DNA of 33,557 bases from DASSHC01 sp035693105. GTDB taxonomy: Bacteria > Chloroflexota > Chloroflexia > Thermomicrobiales > Thermomicrobiaceae. This document shows, piece by piece, positions 1-7,741 of the stretch. The notes beneath the pieces were generated by a model. It saw only the letters and a list, made by a program, of their open reading frames with translations, was not told the DNA's origin and did not search any database. Location: NCBI GenBank assembly GCA_035693105.1, contig DASSHC010000202.1:1-33557 (forward strand), read 5' to 3'. Every line of letters begins with the position of its first letter. Position 1 is the stretch's first letter. The position numbers and the translations under genes are program-made.

Positions 1-382
1 CCCGGCCGTCTTCGCCCGCCTCGGCGAAGCCGCTGCCGAAGGCGATCCCGCTGCCGGCGCCGGCTGCGATCGCCTGCCGCACCACCCCCGGCACCGCCCG
101 GGACGGCACCGCGATAGCGACCGCGTCGACCGGCTCGGGGAGCGCGCCGAGCTCCGGGTAGGCGGGGAGTCCGGCGATCTCATCGTAGTTCGGGTTGACC
201 GGGTAGATGCGCCCGGCGAAGTCGAGCGCGGTCAACGCGCGGATCACGCTCAGACCGTAGCCGCCCTTGGGCGACGCGCCCACGACGGCGACCGCGCGCG
301 GGTAGAAGAGCGGGTAGAGCGGGTGCGTCGCTGGATCGCTCCCGGCCAGCCGGGTCCAGTCGACCGTGCCTGCCGCGCTCAA
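1..382 (-). CDS. NDP-forming acyl-CoA synthetase, N-terminal part (runs off window)
   Basis: Only the first ~127 residues are present; the gene continues past base 1. Read on the minus strand, the protein has a Rossmann CoA-binding domain: AVAVVGASPKGGYG near residues 30-43, then IYPVNPNYDEIAG and AVAIAVPSRAVPGVV. This is the usual start of ADP/NDP-forming acetate/acyl-CoA ligases, which make acyl-CoA from acid, CoA and ATP. The substrate cannot be told from this part. The proposed start is the TTG at 382-380, which overlaps the TGA of the upstream acyl-CoA dehydrogenase (TTGA). That points to translational coupling, and to acyl activation and dehydrogenation working together. No ATG lies nearby in frame, so the start is inferred. 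The family call is fairly safe; the missing C-terminal half prevents more. Confidence 0.8.
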   Translation of the reverse strand, partial: MSAAGTVDWTRLAGSDPATHPLYPLFYPRAVAVVGASPKGGYGLSVIRALTALDFAGRIYPVNPNYDEIAGLPAYPELGALPEPVDAVAIAVPSRAVPGVVRQAIAAGAGSGIAFGSGFAEAGEDGR

Positions 383-1599
383 CCCTTGCGCTCGATCCGG
401 TCGGCGCGCACCTCCTTGGGCAGCCCCAGCACGCGCTCGCCGATGATGTTCTTCTGAATCTGCGACGAGCCGGCGTAGATCGTCTCGGCGAAGGGGAGCA
501 GGAAGAGGTAGGGCCAGTTGTCGTGCGCGTCGGCGTGACCACCGATGCTAAAGGCGTACTCCTCCGGCACGTTGCCGGTGAGCTGGCCGTAGGGCCCGAG
601 GATGTCGAGCATCAGCGTGTTGAGGCGCTTATCCAGCTCGGAGTAGTGCAGCTTGGCGATCGAGGCCTGCGGCCCCGGCGGGTTGCCGCGCTCGGCCGCC
701 GAGAGGATGCGCAGCGAGGCGTAGCGCAGCACCTCGATCTCGGAGAGGATCTGGCCCAGCTTCTGGCGCACCAGCGGGTCTTCAATCCGGCGCGTGCCGT
801 CGGGGCGCGGCGCGCTGACGATCTCCAGCAGCCGCTCGAACGAGCGCTGCAGGCGCGCGACGATGCCCATGGTGTCGCCGCCGCGCTCGTAGGAGAGCGT
901 GGTCTGGGCGATGCGCCAACCGGCGTTCAGCTCGCCAATCAAGTTGTCGGCTGGGACGCGTACATTGGTGAAGAAGACCTCCGCGAACTCGTCGGCGATA
1001 CCGGTGATCTGGCGCAGCGGGCGTACCTCGATGCCGGGCCAGCGCATGTCGACGATCAGGTAGGAGATGCCGAGGTGCTTCGGCGCCTGGCGGTCGGTGC
1101 GCACCAGCAGGATGCCCATGTCCGCCTCGGGCGCGGTGCTGGTCCAGATCTTCTGCCCGTTGACCACGAACTCGTCGCCATCGATGTCGGCGCGGCACTG
1201 GAGGCTGGCCAGGTCGGAGCCGGCGTTCGGCTCCGAGTAGAGTTGGCACCAGACCTCCTCGCCGAGGAGGATGTCGCGCAGGTAGCGCTCGCGCTGGGCG
1301 TCGCTGCCGTGGTGGATGAGCGTCGGGCCGACCAGCCCCAGGCCCGCCCAGTTGATCGAGGCCGGGGCGTTGGCCCGCGCCATCTCCTCGACCACGATCG
1401 CCTGCTCGATCGGCCGCGCCTCGCGCCCGCCGTAGGCCCTCGGCCAGCCCATGCCGAGGTAGCCGGCCTCGTAGAGCGTGCGATGCCAGGCCTTCTTCTC
1501 GGCCACCGTGCGCAGCGGTTCGCGCGGCGCGTGCTCGGCTAGCCAGGCGCGCACGCTCGCTCGAAACGCCTCATCCTCTGCCGTAAAGCGCAGGTCCAT
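379..1599 (-). CDS. Acyl-CoA dehydrogenase family protein
   Basis: This 406-residue flavoprotein has the full acyl-CoA dehydrogenase fold. The N-terminal helical domain is followed by the flavin/substrate segment QLYSEPNAGSDLASL (about 119-133), GQKIWTSTA (148-156), and a C-terminal helical domain ending IYAGSSQIQKNIIGERVLGLP (374-394). It would oxidise an acyl-CoA to the 2-enoyl-CoA, passing electrons to ETF. At the place where medium-chain enzymes have the catalytic Glu (Y-E-G), this protein has Ala376 (Y-A-G). Glu238 in SYERG sits where isovaleryl- and long-chain-type enzymes keep the base, so activity is probably retained. The start is the ATG at 1599, with GGAG upstream, rather than longer in-frame starts, because homologues begin MDLxFT. 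It overlaps the following acyl-CoA synthetase by four bases. The substrate is unknown. Confidence 0.9.
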   Translation of the reverse strand: MDLRFTAEDEAFRASVRAWLAEHAPREPLRTVAEKKAWHRTLYEAGYLGMGWPRAYGGREARPIEQAIVVEEMARANAPASINWAGLGLVGPTLIHHGSDAQRERYLRDILLGEEVWCQLYSEPNAGSDLASLQCRADIDGDEFVVNGQKIWTSTAPEADMGILLVRTDRQAPKHLGISYLIVDMRWPGIEVRPLRQITGIADEFAEVFFTNVRVPADNLIGELNAGWRIAQTTLSYERGGDTMGIVARLQRSFERLLEIVSAPRPDGTRRIEDPLVRQKLGQILSEIEVLRYASLRILSAAERGNPPGPQASIAKLHYSELDKRLNTLMLDILGPYGQLTGNVPEEYAFSIGGHADAHDNWPYLFLLPFAETIYAGSSQIQKNIIGERVLGLPKEVRADRIERKG

Positions 1600-1825
1600 C
1601 GCCGTCCATCTCCACCCGATGACTGCCGATCGCTGGCGGGACGAATTGTCGCTTGTCCACGGCAGTATACCGGATCGTCGTCGTGCCCCGGCCCTTCGCA
1701 CCACGGGCTCGAGCCGGCGCTTGGGGGCGGGTGTTCACTTGCGACGGAGCAGGCGTGGCCTGAATATGAGCCAAACGAGCGAGGCACTGGGCGATCGTCG
1801 CTGGATGCAGGAATAGGAGCTTGTC
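1600..1825. promoter_or_regulatory. Divergent intergenic region between acyl-CoA dehydrogenase and PPOX gene
   Basis: This 226-bp region must hold both divergent promoters. On the minus strand a TATACT hexamer lies at 1669-1664, about 65 bases before the dehydrogenase start, but no good -35 box stands 17 bases upstream of it. No clear promoter was seen for the plus-strand gene. The assignment rests mainly on position. Confidence 0.3.
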
Positions 1826-2224
1826 GTGCCGCAAGGGACCGTGCCGGAGCGCTACCGAGATCTGCTGGAGAGCAAGGCGCTGGGACATCTGGCGACCATC
1901 GATCACGAGGGCCGCCCGCAGGTCAACCCGGTCTGGTTCATCGCGGATGAGGCGCATCTCTACCTGAGCGTCAAGGCCGACACGCGCAAGCTGCGCAACC
2001 TGCGCGCCAATCCCGCCGTGGCCATGTCGATCGTGGACCCGGCCAACCCCTTCCGCTACCTCGAGCTGCGCGGCGAGGTCGTCGACCTGGAGCTCTACGA
2101 CACGCTCGCCTGGGTGAATCAACTGGCGCGCAAATACACCGGCGCGGAGTTTGACTCGGGCAGCGACGGCGAGCACCGCTACAAGGTGACGATCCGCGTC
2201 GATTCGTGGACGGGGCAGGGCTGA
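1826..2224 (+). CDS. PPOX-class probable F420-dependent protein
   Basis: A 132-residue protein of the pyridoxamine-5'-phosphate-oxidase-like split-barrel superfamily. The N-terminal GHLATIDHEGRPQVNPVWF (about 20-38), followed by LYLSVKADTRKLRNLRANPAVAMSIVD in two stretches and then FRYLELRGEVVDLE, is the pattern of the short PPOX proteins annotated as probable F420-dependent enzymes. Members bind F420 or FMN and reduce or sequester varied substrates; the substrate here is unknown. The start is GTG at 1826, with AGGAG at 1815-1819 giving good spacing. The gene is monocistronic, divergent from the acyl-CoA dehydrogenase and convergent with the M50-type gene. A flavin-binding role cannot be excluded. 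Confidence 0.85.
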   Translation: MPQGTVPERYRDLLESKALGHLATIDHEGRPQVNPVWFIADEAHLYLSVKADTRKLRNLRANPAVAMSIVDPANPFRYLELRGEVVDLELYDTLAWVNQLARKYTGAEFDSGSDGEHRYKVTIRVDSWTGQG

Positions 2225-2354
2225 CCAAACCGGACTATGCCAGGGGTGACCACGCGAGCCGGCGAGCGCGGAGATTCACGCAGGGGTCAGCCTTGCGGCT
2301 CGATCCACGTGATGGCTCTCGCTTCCGAGCGGAGGCGCATTAGCCGAGGGGCGT

Positions 2355-3488
2355 TTATACCGGCACCGGTTGCTCGTCGCACTTTGCAAGCAGTTGCTCC
2401 AACCATTCCCGGTCGATCAGTACCAACCCGGTCTCCGAGGAATGATCGATCCGACCGAGCACCGCGCGCACGTGTCGCCGGCAGGTTTCGTAGTCGCCAT
2501 CCGCCAGGCTGATCGCCGCCTCTAGCCGCTGCAATGCCTGCGGTTTCATGCCGAAGCGGCGCAGTGAAGCCAAGATGTCGCGGCATGCATCCATCTGCTC
2601 TCCGCGTCTCGCGTAGAACCAGGTGAGCACGGCGACGTATCTGGCGGCGGTGATGGGCGGGATAGTCAGTGTCGCGGCCAAGGCGCGCTGAACGTAGTAC
2701 TCCGCTCGCGCTACATCACCCGCGTCGGCATAGTGCAGGTAGATAAAATTGTAGGCTTCCGGGTCCAGGGGTCCCGTGTCCGCAACCCGCGCAAGCTCTT
2801 CGATGAGCGGCGCATCCCACTCGCGCGGACGCTCTCCGGCAAAGTTACGCCGGCGAATCTCTGCCACCAGATCGAAATACCCCGTCCACTTGCCCCCCTT
2901 TAGTAGCCGGAGCAGCTGTGCGCCGTCGCTGGCCATCCAGGAGGTGCGGTATGGCACGAGCGCCTGCAATCCGAACACAAGGCTGATCATGGCGTAGGTC
3001 AGTAGCGCGTCGGCGAACATGGGATTTGACCGGGCAAAGAAGGCCATGACGGCTGCCGCCAGGCCGGTGACGAGGTTCGCCAGGGGTGCGCAGACCAGAA
3101 AGAGCGCCCACTGCCGCCGGTAGCCATGGGGCCCCCGCGGGATCGCGCCCACGAATCCCCCGAGCCTGGGATTGCTGGCGCGCGCGACCGACCACCGTCC
3201 GCCGCGCGGGGCGACCTGGACCGGTCCGATGATGAAGATGGTGACGATGAAGTGCTGCAGCCGGGCCGCGGCGAGATGCCCCAGTTCATGGAAGAGGATG
3301 GCGAGGCAGATCGCAGCGGGGGCGATGACATAAAACTCCGGCCCGTAGCGATCCGCGAGCCAGCGAGTACCCACAAACACGCCGGTAAAGTAACAAAACC
3401 CCCAGCACCGCTGCAGCAGCTGCCGCGGCGGGTTGAACCGCAAACGTGGGATGGCGACGCCCCCGATCACCACCGCCTGATCGGCCAC
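2355..3488 (-). CDS. M50-type (site-2 protease-like) membrane metallopeptidase with helical C-terminal domain
   Basis: The protein has several hydrophobic segments. One carries HELGH (residues 71-75 counting from the alternative TTG at 3500), the zinc motif of M50 intramembrane proteases. A later ASDGAQLL stretch (about 190-197) matches the position of the second zinc ligand, usually (L/N)DG. Residues ~200-380 are soluble and helical, with a TPR-like stretch around YNFIYLHYADAGDVARA. The likely role is cleavage of a membrane-bound substrate, with the C-terminal domain as partner-binding module; the substrate is unknown. Start choice: GTG at 3488 has GGAG at 3498-3495 with a 6-base gap, while TTG at 3500 has poorer spacing. 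A strong Shine-Dalgarno plus ATG near 3515 belongs to another frame and would need a frameshift to reach this gene. Confidence 0.75.
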   Translation of the reverse strand: MADQAVVIGGVAIPRLRFNPPRQLLQRCWGFCYFTGVFVGTRWLADRYGPEFYVIAPAAICLAILFHELGHLAAARLQHFIVTIFIIGPVQVAPRGGRWSVARASNPRLGGFVGAIPRGPHGYRRQWALFLVCAPLANLVTGLAAAVMAFFARSNPMFADALLTYAMISLVFGLQALVPYRTSWMASDGAQLLRLLKGGKWTGYFDLVAEIRRRNFAGERPREWDAPLIEELARVADTGPLDPEAYNFIYLHYADAGDVARAEYYVQRALAATLTIPPITAARYVAVLTWFYARRGEQMDACRDILASLRRFGMKPQALQRLEAAISLADGDYETCRRHVRAVLGRIDHSSETGLVLIDREWLEQLLAKCDEQPVPV

Positions 3489-3714
3489 CCGTTGCTCCAA
3501 TCATGCGCCCCATTGTCTCCTCTGAGTCGGTGATCCCAGGATAGCACATCTGAAACGCACGCGGATGGGAAATTCGTCCGTGTCATGCGGGGCGGCCAGA
3601 TGCGGCTCGATCGCTGGCACCGGCAAGGATGTGAAGCTGTGGCGTTCGTCAATGTGGCAGCGAACCCCAGCCGCGTGGCGATGACGGGGCCGGACGAGCC
3701 GGCGGTGTGCCTCC
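3489..3714. other. Intergenic region between the M50-type gene and the ThDP enzyme
   Basis: About 225 bp between two minus-strand genes. On the minus strand, near 3545, an extended -10-like TGCTATCCT lies about 55 bases ahead of the M50-type start, without a convincing -35. No RNA gene or clear terminator was seen. Confidence 0.3.
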
Positions 3715-5415
3715 TCAGGACCTGATGACAGCACCCCCCGCGGCTCGCTCGCGCCCCTGATCGATGATGCGCTGGATGGGGTAGGGCCGGGGGAAGTCGT
3801 GCCCGGCGCGCAGCTCCAGCAGCACCGGGCCGTCGGCGCTGAGCGCCTCGCGCCAGGCGGCATCCAGCTCGGCCGGCTCCTCGACGCGGATGCCGCGTCC
3901 GCCGAAGGCCTCGGCGTAGCGCACGAAGTCGACGGCGGGCACCTCGGTCTTGTAAGTCCGGCCGAAGGCGCGGCTGAGCGAGTAGTGGATCATGCCGATC
4001 TGCTGGTCGGCGTGGACCGCGATCACCACCGGCAGCCCCAGCGCGCAGATGGTGCCGAAGTCGTTCGAGCCCATCAGGAAGGCGGCGTCGCCGACGATGC
4101 CGACGACCTTGCGATCCGGCCGCGCCAGCGCCGCGCCGAGCACGCCGGGGACGACGTAGCCCATCGCGCCCCAGCTGCCCGATTGGAGATGCGACAGCGA
4201 GTTGTAGGTCGGCAGCTGCAGCGGAGCCCAGATCTTGACGTTGCTGACGTCGCTGATGACCAGCGTCTCCGGCGTCATCTGCCGGGCCAGGCTCTCCAGC
4301 GCCAGGCCGATGGGCCAGGGGCGGCGCGCGGCGTAGCGCTCGATCTCGGCCGCCAGCCCGAGCTGAAAGAGTTGCCGTGCCTCCGCCCACTCCGCGTGCG
4401 CCTGGGGAGCAACCGGTCGCTCCCGGGTCGTGGCGACCAGGTGCTCCAGCGCACCGGCCAGGGCGCTGATGGTCGGCGCCTCCAGTTGGTCATCCGGCTC
4501 GGGCGCGTCGACGGCGTCGAGCCTCACGAACCGGTCGCCGAGGCGGGCGCGGAGCCCCTGATCGGTCTCGGTCCCGCGGCGCACGCCGACGCCCAGCACC
4601 AGCCCGGCCGCGTCGAAGCTGCGCTCGACGTACTCGTTGCTGTTGCCCGCGCGCCACAACCCGAGCGCCTGGGGGTGGACGGTGGGCATGGCGCCGTGCG
4701 CGTCCCAGGCGTGCATCACCGGCGCCTGCAGGTGCTCCGCCAGCGCGACCAGGCCCCGGCTCACGTCGGGCCACATGGCGTTCTTCCCGGCGACGATCGC
4801 GATTCGCTCGCCGGCGTCGATGCGCCGCGCCAGCTTCGCGACCTCGGGGGCCGGGCTGGCCGCGGGCGTCGCCGGTGTGTCGATGGATGGCCAGTCAACA
4901 GCCTCGGCGGTCAAGGCGCTGACGGCGATCTCGACGTGGACCGGGCCGGGGCGGCCCTGCGTGGCCAGCGCGAAGGCGCGGTCGAGCGCGGCTGGGATCT
5001 TCCTGGCGTCTTCGATGCGCACCGACCACTTGGTCACTGGCTCGAAGACGCGCTGCAAGAAGTCGGGCTCGTCGACGCCGTGGAAGGCCTCGCGCGCCGC
5101 GTCGCGCGGCACGCCGCCGGTGATGTGCACGATCGGCACCCCGGCGGCATAGGCGCCGGCGATGCCGGAGAGGCTGTTGGTCGCGCCGGGCCCAGCCGTG
5201 AGCACCACGACGCCGGGCCGGCCAGTGGCGCGCGCGTACAGCTCGGCGGCGATGGCGGCCGTGTTCTCGTGCATCACCGTGACCACGCGCAGGTCCGGCG
5301 CGTCGGCGAGCGCGTCGTAGAGGTAGATGACGTGGTCGCCGTCGAGGCCGAAGATGGTGCTGACGCCGTGCTCGCGCAGGCGTGCGACGACCATCTGCGA
5401 GGGAGACTGTGCCAT
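3715..5415 (-). CDS. Thiamine-diphosphate-dependent enzyme (acetolactate synthase large-subunit-like)
   Basis: A 566-residue protein with the three-domain ThDP enzyme layout: N-terminal PYR domain, central domain and C-terminal PP domain. Glu50 in VMHENTAAIAAELYAR is the conserved glutamate that activates the cofactor, followed by TAGPGATNSLSGIAGAY. In the PP domain the usual GDG...NN signature appears as G-D443-A and, where acetolactate synthases have NN, as A-D470. Asp could still bind Mg2+, but this departs from biosynthetic acetolactate synthase. No regulatory small subunit lies nearby. Other possibilities are a decarboxylase or lyase of the benzoylformate/sulfoacetaldehyde type. The start is ATG at 5415; the frame stays open upstream through an Ala-Lys-Arg-Asn repeat, probably not translated. 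Substrate unknown. Confidence 0.85.
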   Translation of the reverse strand: MAQSPSQMVVARLREHGVSTIFGLDGDHVIYLYDALADAPDLRVVTVMHENTAAIAAELYARATGRPGVVVLTAGPGATNSLSGIAGAYAAGVPIVHITGGVPRDAAREAFHGVDEPDFLQRVFEPVTKWSVRIEDARKIPAALDRAFALATQGRPGPVHVEIAVSALTAEAVDWPSIDTPATPAASPAPEVAKLARRIDAGERIAIVAGKNAMWPDVSRGLVALAEHLQAPVMHAWDAHGAMPTVHPQALGLWRAGNSNEYVERSFDAAGLVLGVGVRRGTETDQGLRARLGDRFVRLDAVDAPEPDDQLEAPTISALAGALEHLVATTRERPVAPQAHAEWAEARQLFQLGLAAEIERYAARRPWPIGLALESLARQMTPETLVISDVSNVKIWAPLQLPTYNSLSHLQSGSWGAMGYVVPGVLGAALARPDRKVVGIVGDAAFLMGSNDFGTICALGLPVVIAVHADQQIGMIHYSLSRAFGRTYKTEVPAVDFVRYAEAFGGRGIRVEEPAELDAAWREALSADGPVLLELRAGHDFPRPYPIQRIIDQGRERAAGGAVIRS

Positions 5416-5440
5416 GCTTGCCGGCCCTTTCGTCTGTCCG

Positions 5441-5488
5441 TTGCGCTTGGCGTTGTGCTTGGCATTGCGCTTGGCGTTGCGCGCCGCG
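5441..5488. repeat. Tandem 12-bp repeat upstream of the ThDP enzyme gene
   Basis: Four consecutive 12-bp units: TTGCGCTTGGCG, TTGTGCTTGGCA, TTGCGCTTGGCG and a diverged TTGCGCGCCGCG. They lie 26-73 bases ahead of the ATG at 5415. In the gene's own frame they would encode a repeating N-A-K-R stretch, so they are either 5' leader or a basic N-terminal extension if translation begins further upstream. Confidence 0.8.
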
Positions 5489-5857
5489 CGGCGCGCGGGC
5501 GTTCGCGCCACCGGTCGCGATGCCGTGCTGTCGTCCCGAAGCCTGGTCGATCGTAGGCGCGGCACTCGTAACCGTCAAGCACCGGCGCGGGTTGCTCGCC
5601 GCGCTGGCTGCCGCCCGCTCTTGCCGCTCGGATTCAGGCCAAGAGTTGCTCGAACCGGCAAGCGATGGCCGATCCGAGGCCCTTTCGGTCGGTTCGCGAC
5701 CCGATGAGGGCGTGCGCGGGATCGGCGCTTAAGGTTCCATTAAGGCTTCGTTCATACACTCAGGTGTTGTATCACGTTTCGACACATCGTCGTCTCGGAA
5801 CGTCATCGTCGGGCGTGCTCTTCGGATCGCCGTTCGGCGGGATGGGGTGGGGGAGAA
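5489..5857. promoter_or_regulatory. Divergent intergenic region ahead of the peptide ABC operon
   Basis: No gene is supported here. Bases 5728-5790 are clearly richer in A/T than their surroundings and contain ACAC-TCAG-GTGT (in ATACACTCAGGTGTTGTAT), a short imperfect dyad. Position suggests the promoter/operator of the transport operon, but no hexamer pair with proper spacing could be picked. Confidence 0.35.
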
Positions 5858-7714
5858 ATGTCGCGGAGAGCGCATGCGCTGCGGCCGCAGCCGAGCCGGC
5901 CGTTGAACGTTGTCATGTCTGCCGTCTCGTTGCTCCTGGTCGGGACCATGGTGCTCAGCGGCTGCGGCGGCAGTGCAAAGTCACCGGCCGCGACCGGGGC
6001 AGCCAACACTCCGGCCTCGAGCGCGGCCACGGAGCAGGCAACCGCCAAGGCTATCGCCGCGGCGACCGGCAGCCCGGTCGTGCCGCAGTTGCAGACCGTG
6101 ACGGAGCTGGCGCCGCCCGTCGCCCAGGACGGCGCCCACCAGCAGGGCGCGCTGGCGAATGCGTCGTTCACCTACCAGATCTCCCAGGAGCTGATCAGCG
6201 GCGATCCTGATGTCGATTCGTACGGCGAGATCTACCCGCTGGTCTTCATGCCGTTGCTCTCGCTGACGCCGGACAACAAGATCGCCCAGAACGCCGCCGA
6301 GAGCATGCAGGTCTCGCCCGATGGCAAGACCTACGTCTTCAAGCTGCGCAAGACCACCTACTCCGACGGCACACCGGTCAAAGCCGCGGACTACGCCTAC
6401 GGGTTGCAGCGCGCCTGCGATCCCTCCGTCGCCGGCACCTACTCCAGTGTCCTCTACGGCGTGGTGGGCTGTCAGAAATGGCGCGAGTCCGGCAGCGATA
6501 GCGGGACGCCGACCGATCAATCGCAGTTGCAGCAGGTCGTCGAGAACTCGATCAAGGCCGTCGACGATAGCACGCTCCAGATTCAGCTCCAATACCCGGC
6601 CGGCTATTTCCCCTACGTCGTGACGCTCTGGATCGCCGATCCGATCCGCAAGGACATGGTGGAGAAGGGCGGCAAGGACTGGTGGTCGAACCCCGACACG
6701 TACATTGGCAATGGGCCGTTCAAGGTCGTCAAGCACACGCCCAATCAGGAGTGGGTGCTCGAGCCGAATACCTACTATCCCCTGGGCAAGCCCGGGATCA
6801 GCAAGTTCACCTTCAAGATCATCCAGACACCGGCCACGGCCCTGCTGGCGTACCAGAACGGCGAGCTCGATGCCGACGGCATCGACACCGCCCAGTTCGG
6901 GCAGGTGAAGGATGATCCGACCCTCAAGGCGCAACTGCTCCAGTTGCTCAATCCCTCGACCTTCTGGATCGGTCTCGATGTCGCGGACCCACCGTTCAAC
7001 AATCTCAAGGTGCGCCAAGCGTTTCAGTACGCCATGAACCGCCAGCAGTACATCCAGCAGATCAACGCGGGCGCCGGCGAGCCGGCGGGCTCGCTCCTCT
7101 ACCAGGGCATCCCAGGCTATCAGACGCAGTTCCAGCAGAGCTACGATCCGGCCAAGGCCAAGCAGCTGCTCTCCGACGCCGGCTACCCGGACGGCAAGGG
7201 TTTCCCCACGGTCCAGTTCGACTACGACAACAGCAATGATGTCCGCAAGAACGAGGCGGTATTCTGGTCGAATCAGTTCAAGCAGATCTTGAACGTGAAC
7301 ATCGTGCCCACGCCGATGGACCCGGTTGAGCTTGGCAAACTCTCCAATGAGAAGAGCGATCAGATCAAGATGGCGATCGGCGTCTGGTACCAGGACTACC
7401 CCGACGCGCAGGACTGGCTCTCGCTGCTCTTCGCCAACAATTCGGGCCTGTCGCCGCGCGGCTGGAACGACTCGCACTTCAACGACCTGATTAACCAAGC
7501 CGACGCGCTGCCGGTCAGCCAGTCGGCCTCCCTCTACCAGCAGGCGGACGCCTACCTGTCGGAGAACGGGCCGGCGCTCTTCTTCGAGCACAGCGCCGAT
7601 CTGACGCTGGTCAAGCCGTACGTCAAGGGCTATGCTGCGCAATCGGGGCAGACGTACGGCTTCTTCTACAACCTGGTCTTCGACCCGGGGGCGATCTACG
7701 AGGTGCAGCACTAG
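5858..7714 (+). CDS. Peptide/nickel-type ABC transporter substrate-binding lipoprotein
   Basis: A 618-residue extracellular solute-binding protein of family 5 (OppA/DppA class). It has a basic N-terminus, a hydrophobic stretch, and a lipobox L-S-G-C with Cys36 as the lipid-anchored residue. A 60-residue Ala-rich linker follows. The mature domain shows SBP_bac_5 features such as YGEIYPLVFMPLLSLTPDN, LRKTTYSDGTPVKAADYAYGLQ (in part), IGNGPFKVVKH and VRQAFQYAMNRQQYI. It would capture peptides or similar solutes at the outer face of the membrane and deliver them to the two downstream permeases. The start is ATG at 5858, preceded by GGGGGAGAA. It is the first gene of the operon; the 27-bp gap to the next gene holds that gene's Shine-Dalgarno. 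Confidence 0.93.
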   Translation: MSRRAHALRPQPSRPLNVVMSAVSLLLVGTMVLSGCGGSAKSPAATGAANTPASSAATEQATAKAIAAATGSPVVPQLQTVTELAPPVAQDGAHQQGALANASFTYQISQELISGDPDVDSYGEIYPLVFMPLLSLTPDNKIAQNAAESMQVSPDGKTYVFKLRKTTYSDGTPVKAADYAYGLQRACDPSVAGTYSSVLYGVVGCQKWRESGSDSGTPTDQSQLQQVVENSIKAVDDSTLQIQLQYPAGYFPYVVTLWIADPIRKDMVEKGGKDWWSNPDTYIGNGPFKVVKHTPNQEWVLEPNTYYPLGKPGISKFTFKIIQTPATALLAYQNGELDADGIDTAQFGQVKDDPTLKAQLLQLLNPSTFWIGLDVADPPFNNLKVRQAFQYAMNRQQYIQQINAGAGEPAGSLLYQGIPGYQTQFQQSYDPAKAKQLLSDAGYPDGKGFPTVQFDYDNSNDVRKNEAVFWSNQFKQILNVNIVPTPMDPVELGKLSNEKSDQIKMAIGVWYQDYPDAQDWLSLLFANNSGLSPRGWNDSHFNDLINQADALPVSQSASLYQQADAYLSENGPALFFEHSADLTLVKPYVKGYAAQSGQTYGFFYNLVFDPGAIYEVQH

Positions 7715-7741
7715 CGACGACGCGCAGGGAGGAGGCGCCGG

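Noticed and set aside
523..1542. Long plus-strand open frame opposite the acyl-CoA dehydrogenase
   Set aside because: Arg/Ala/Asp-rich antisense translation with no family features; a shadow of the real minus-strand gene.
3799..5556. Very long plus-strand open frame (585 codons) opposite the ThDP enzyme
   Set aside because: Typical mirror frame of a GC-rich gene, low complexity with no conserved motif; the minus-strand frame has all ThDP enzyme signatures.
5766..5790. CACGTTTCG shared with the region near 14790 as a possible common operator
   Set aside because: Only a nine-base match with different flanks; too short to support a common regulator.
5981..7711. Long minus-strand open frame opposite the peptide-binding lipoprotein
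   Set aside because: Antisense shadow; the plus strand has signal peptide, lipobox and family motifs.
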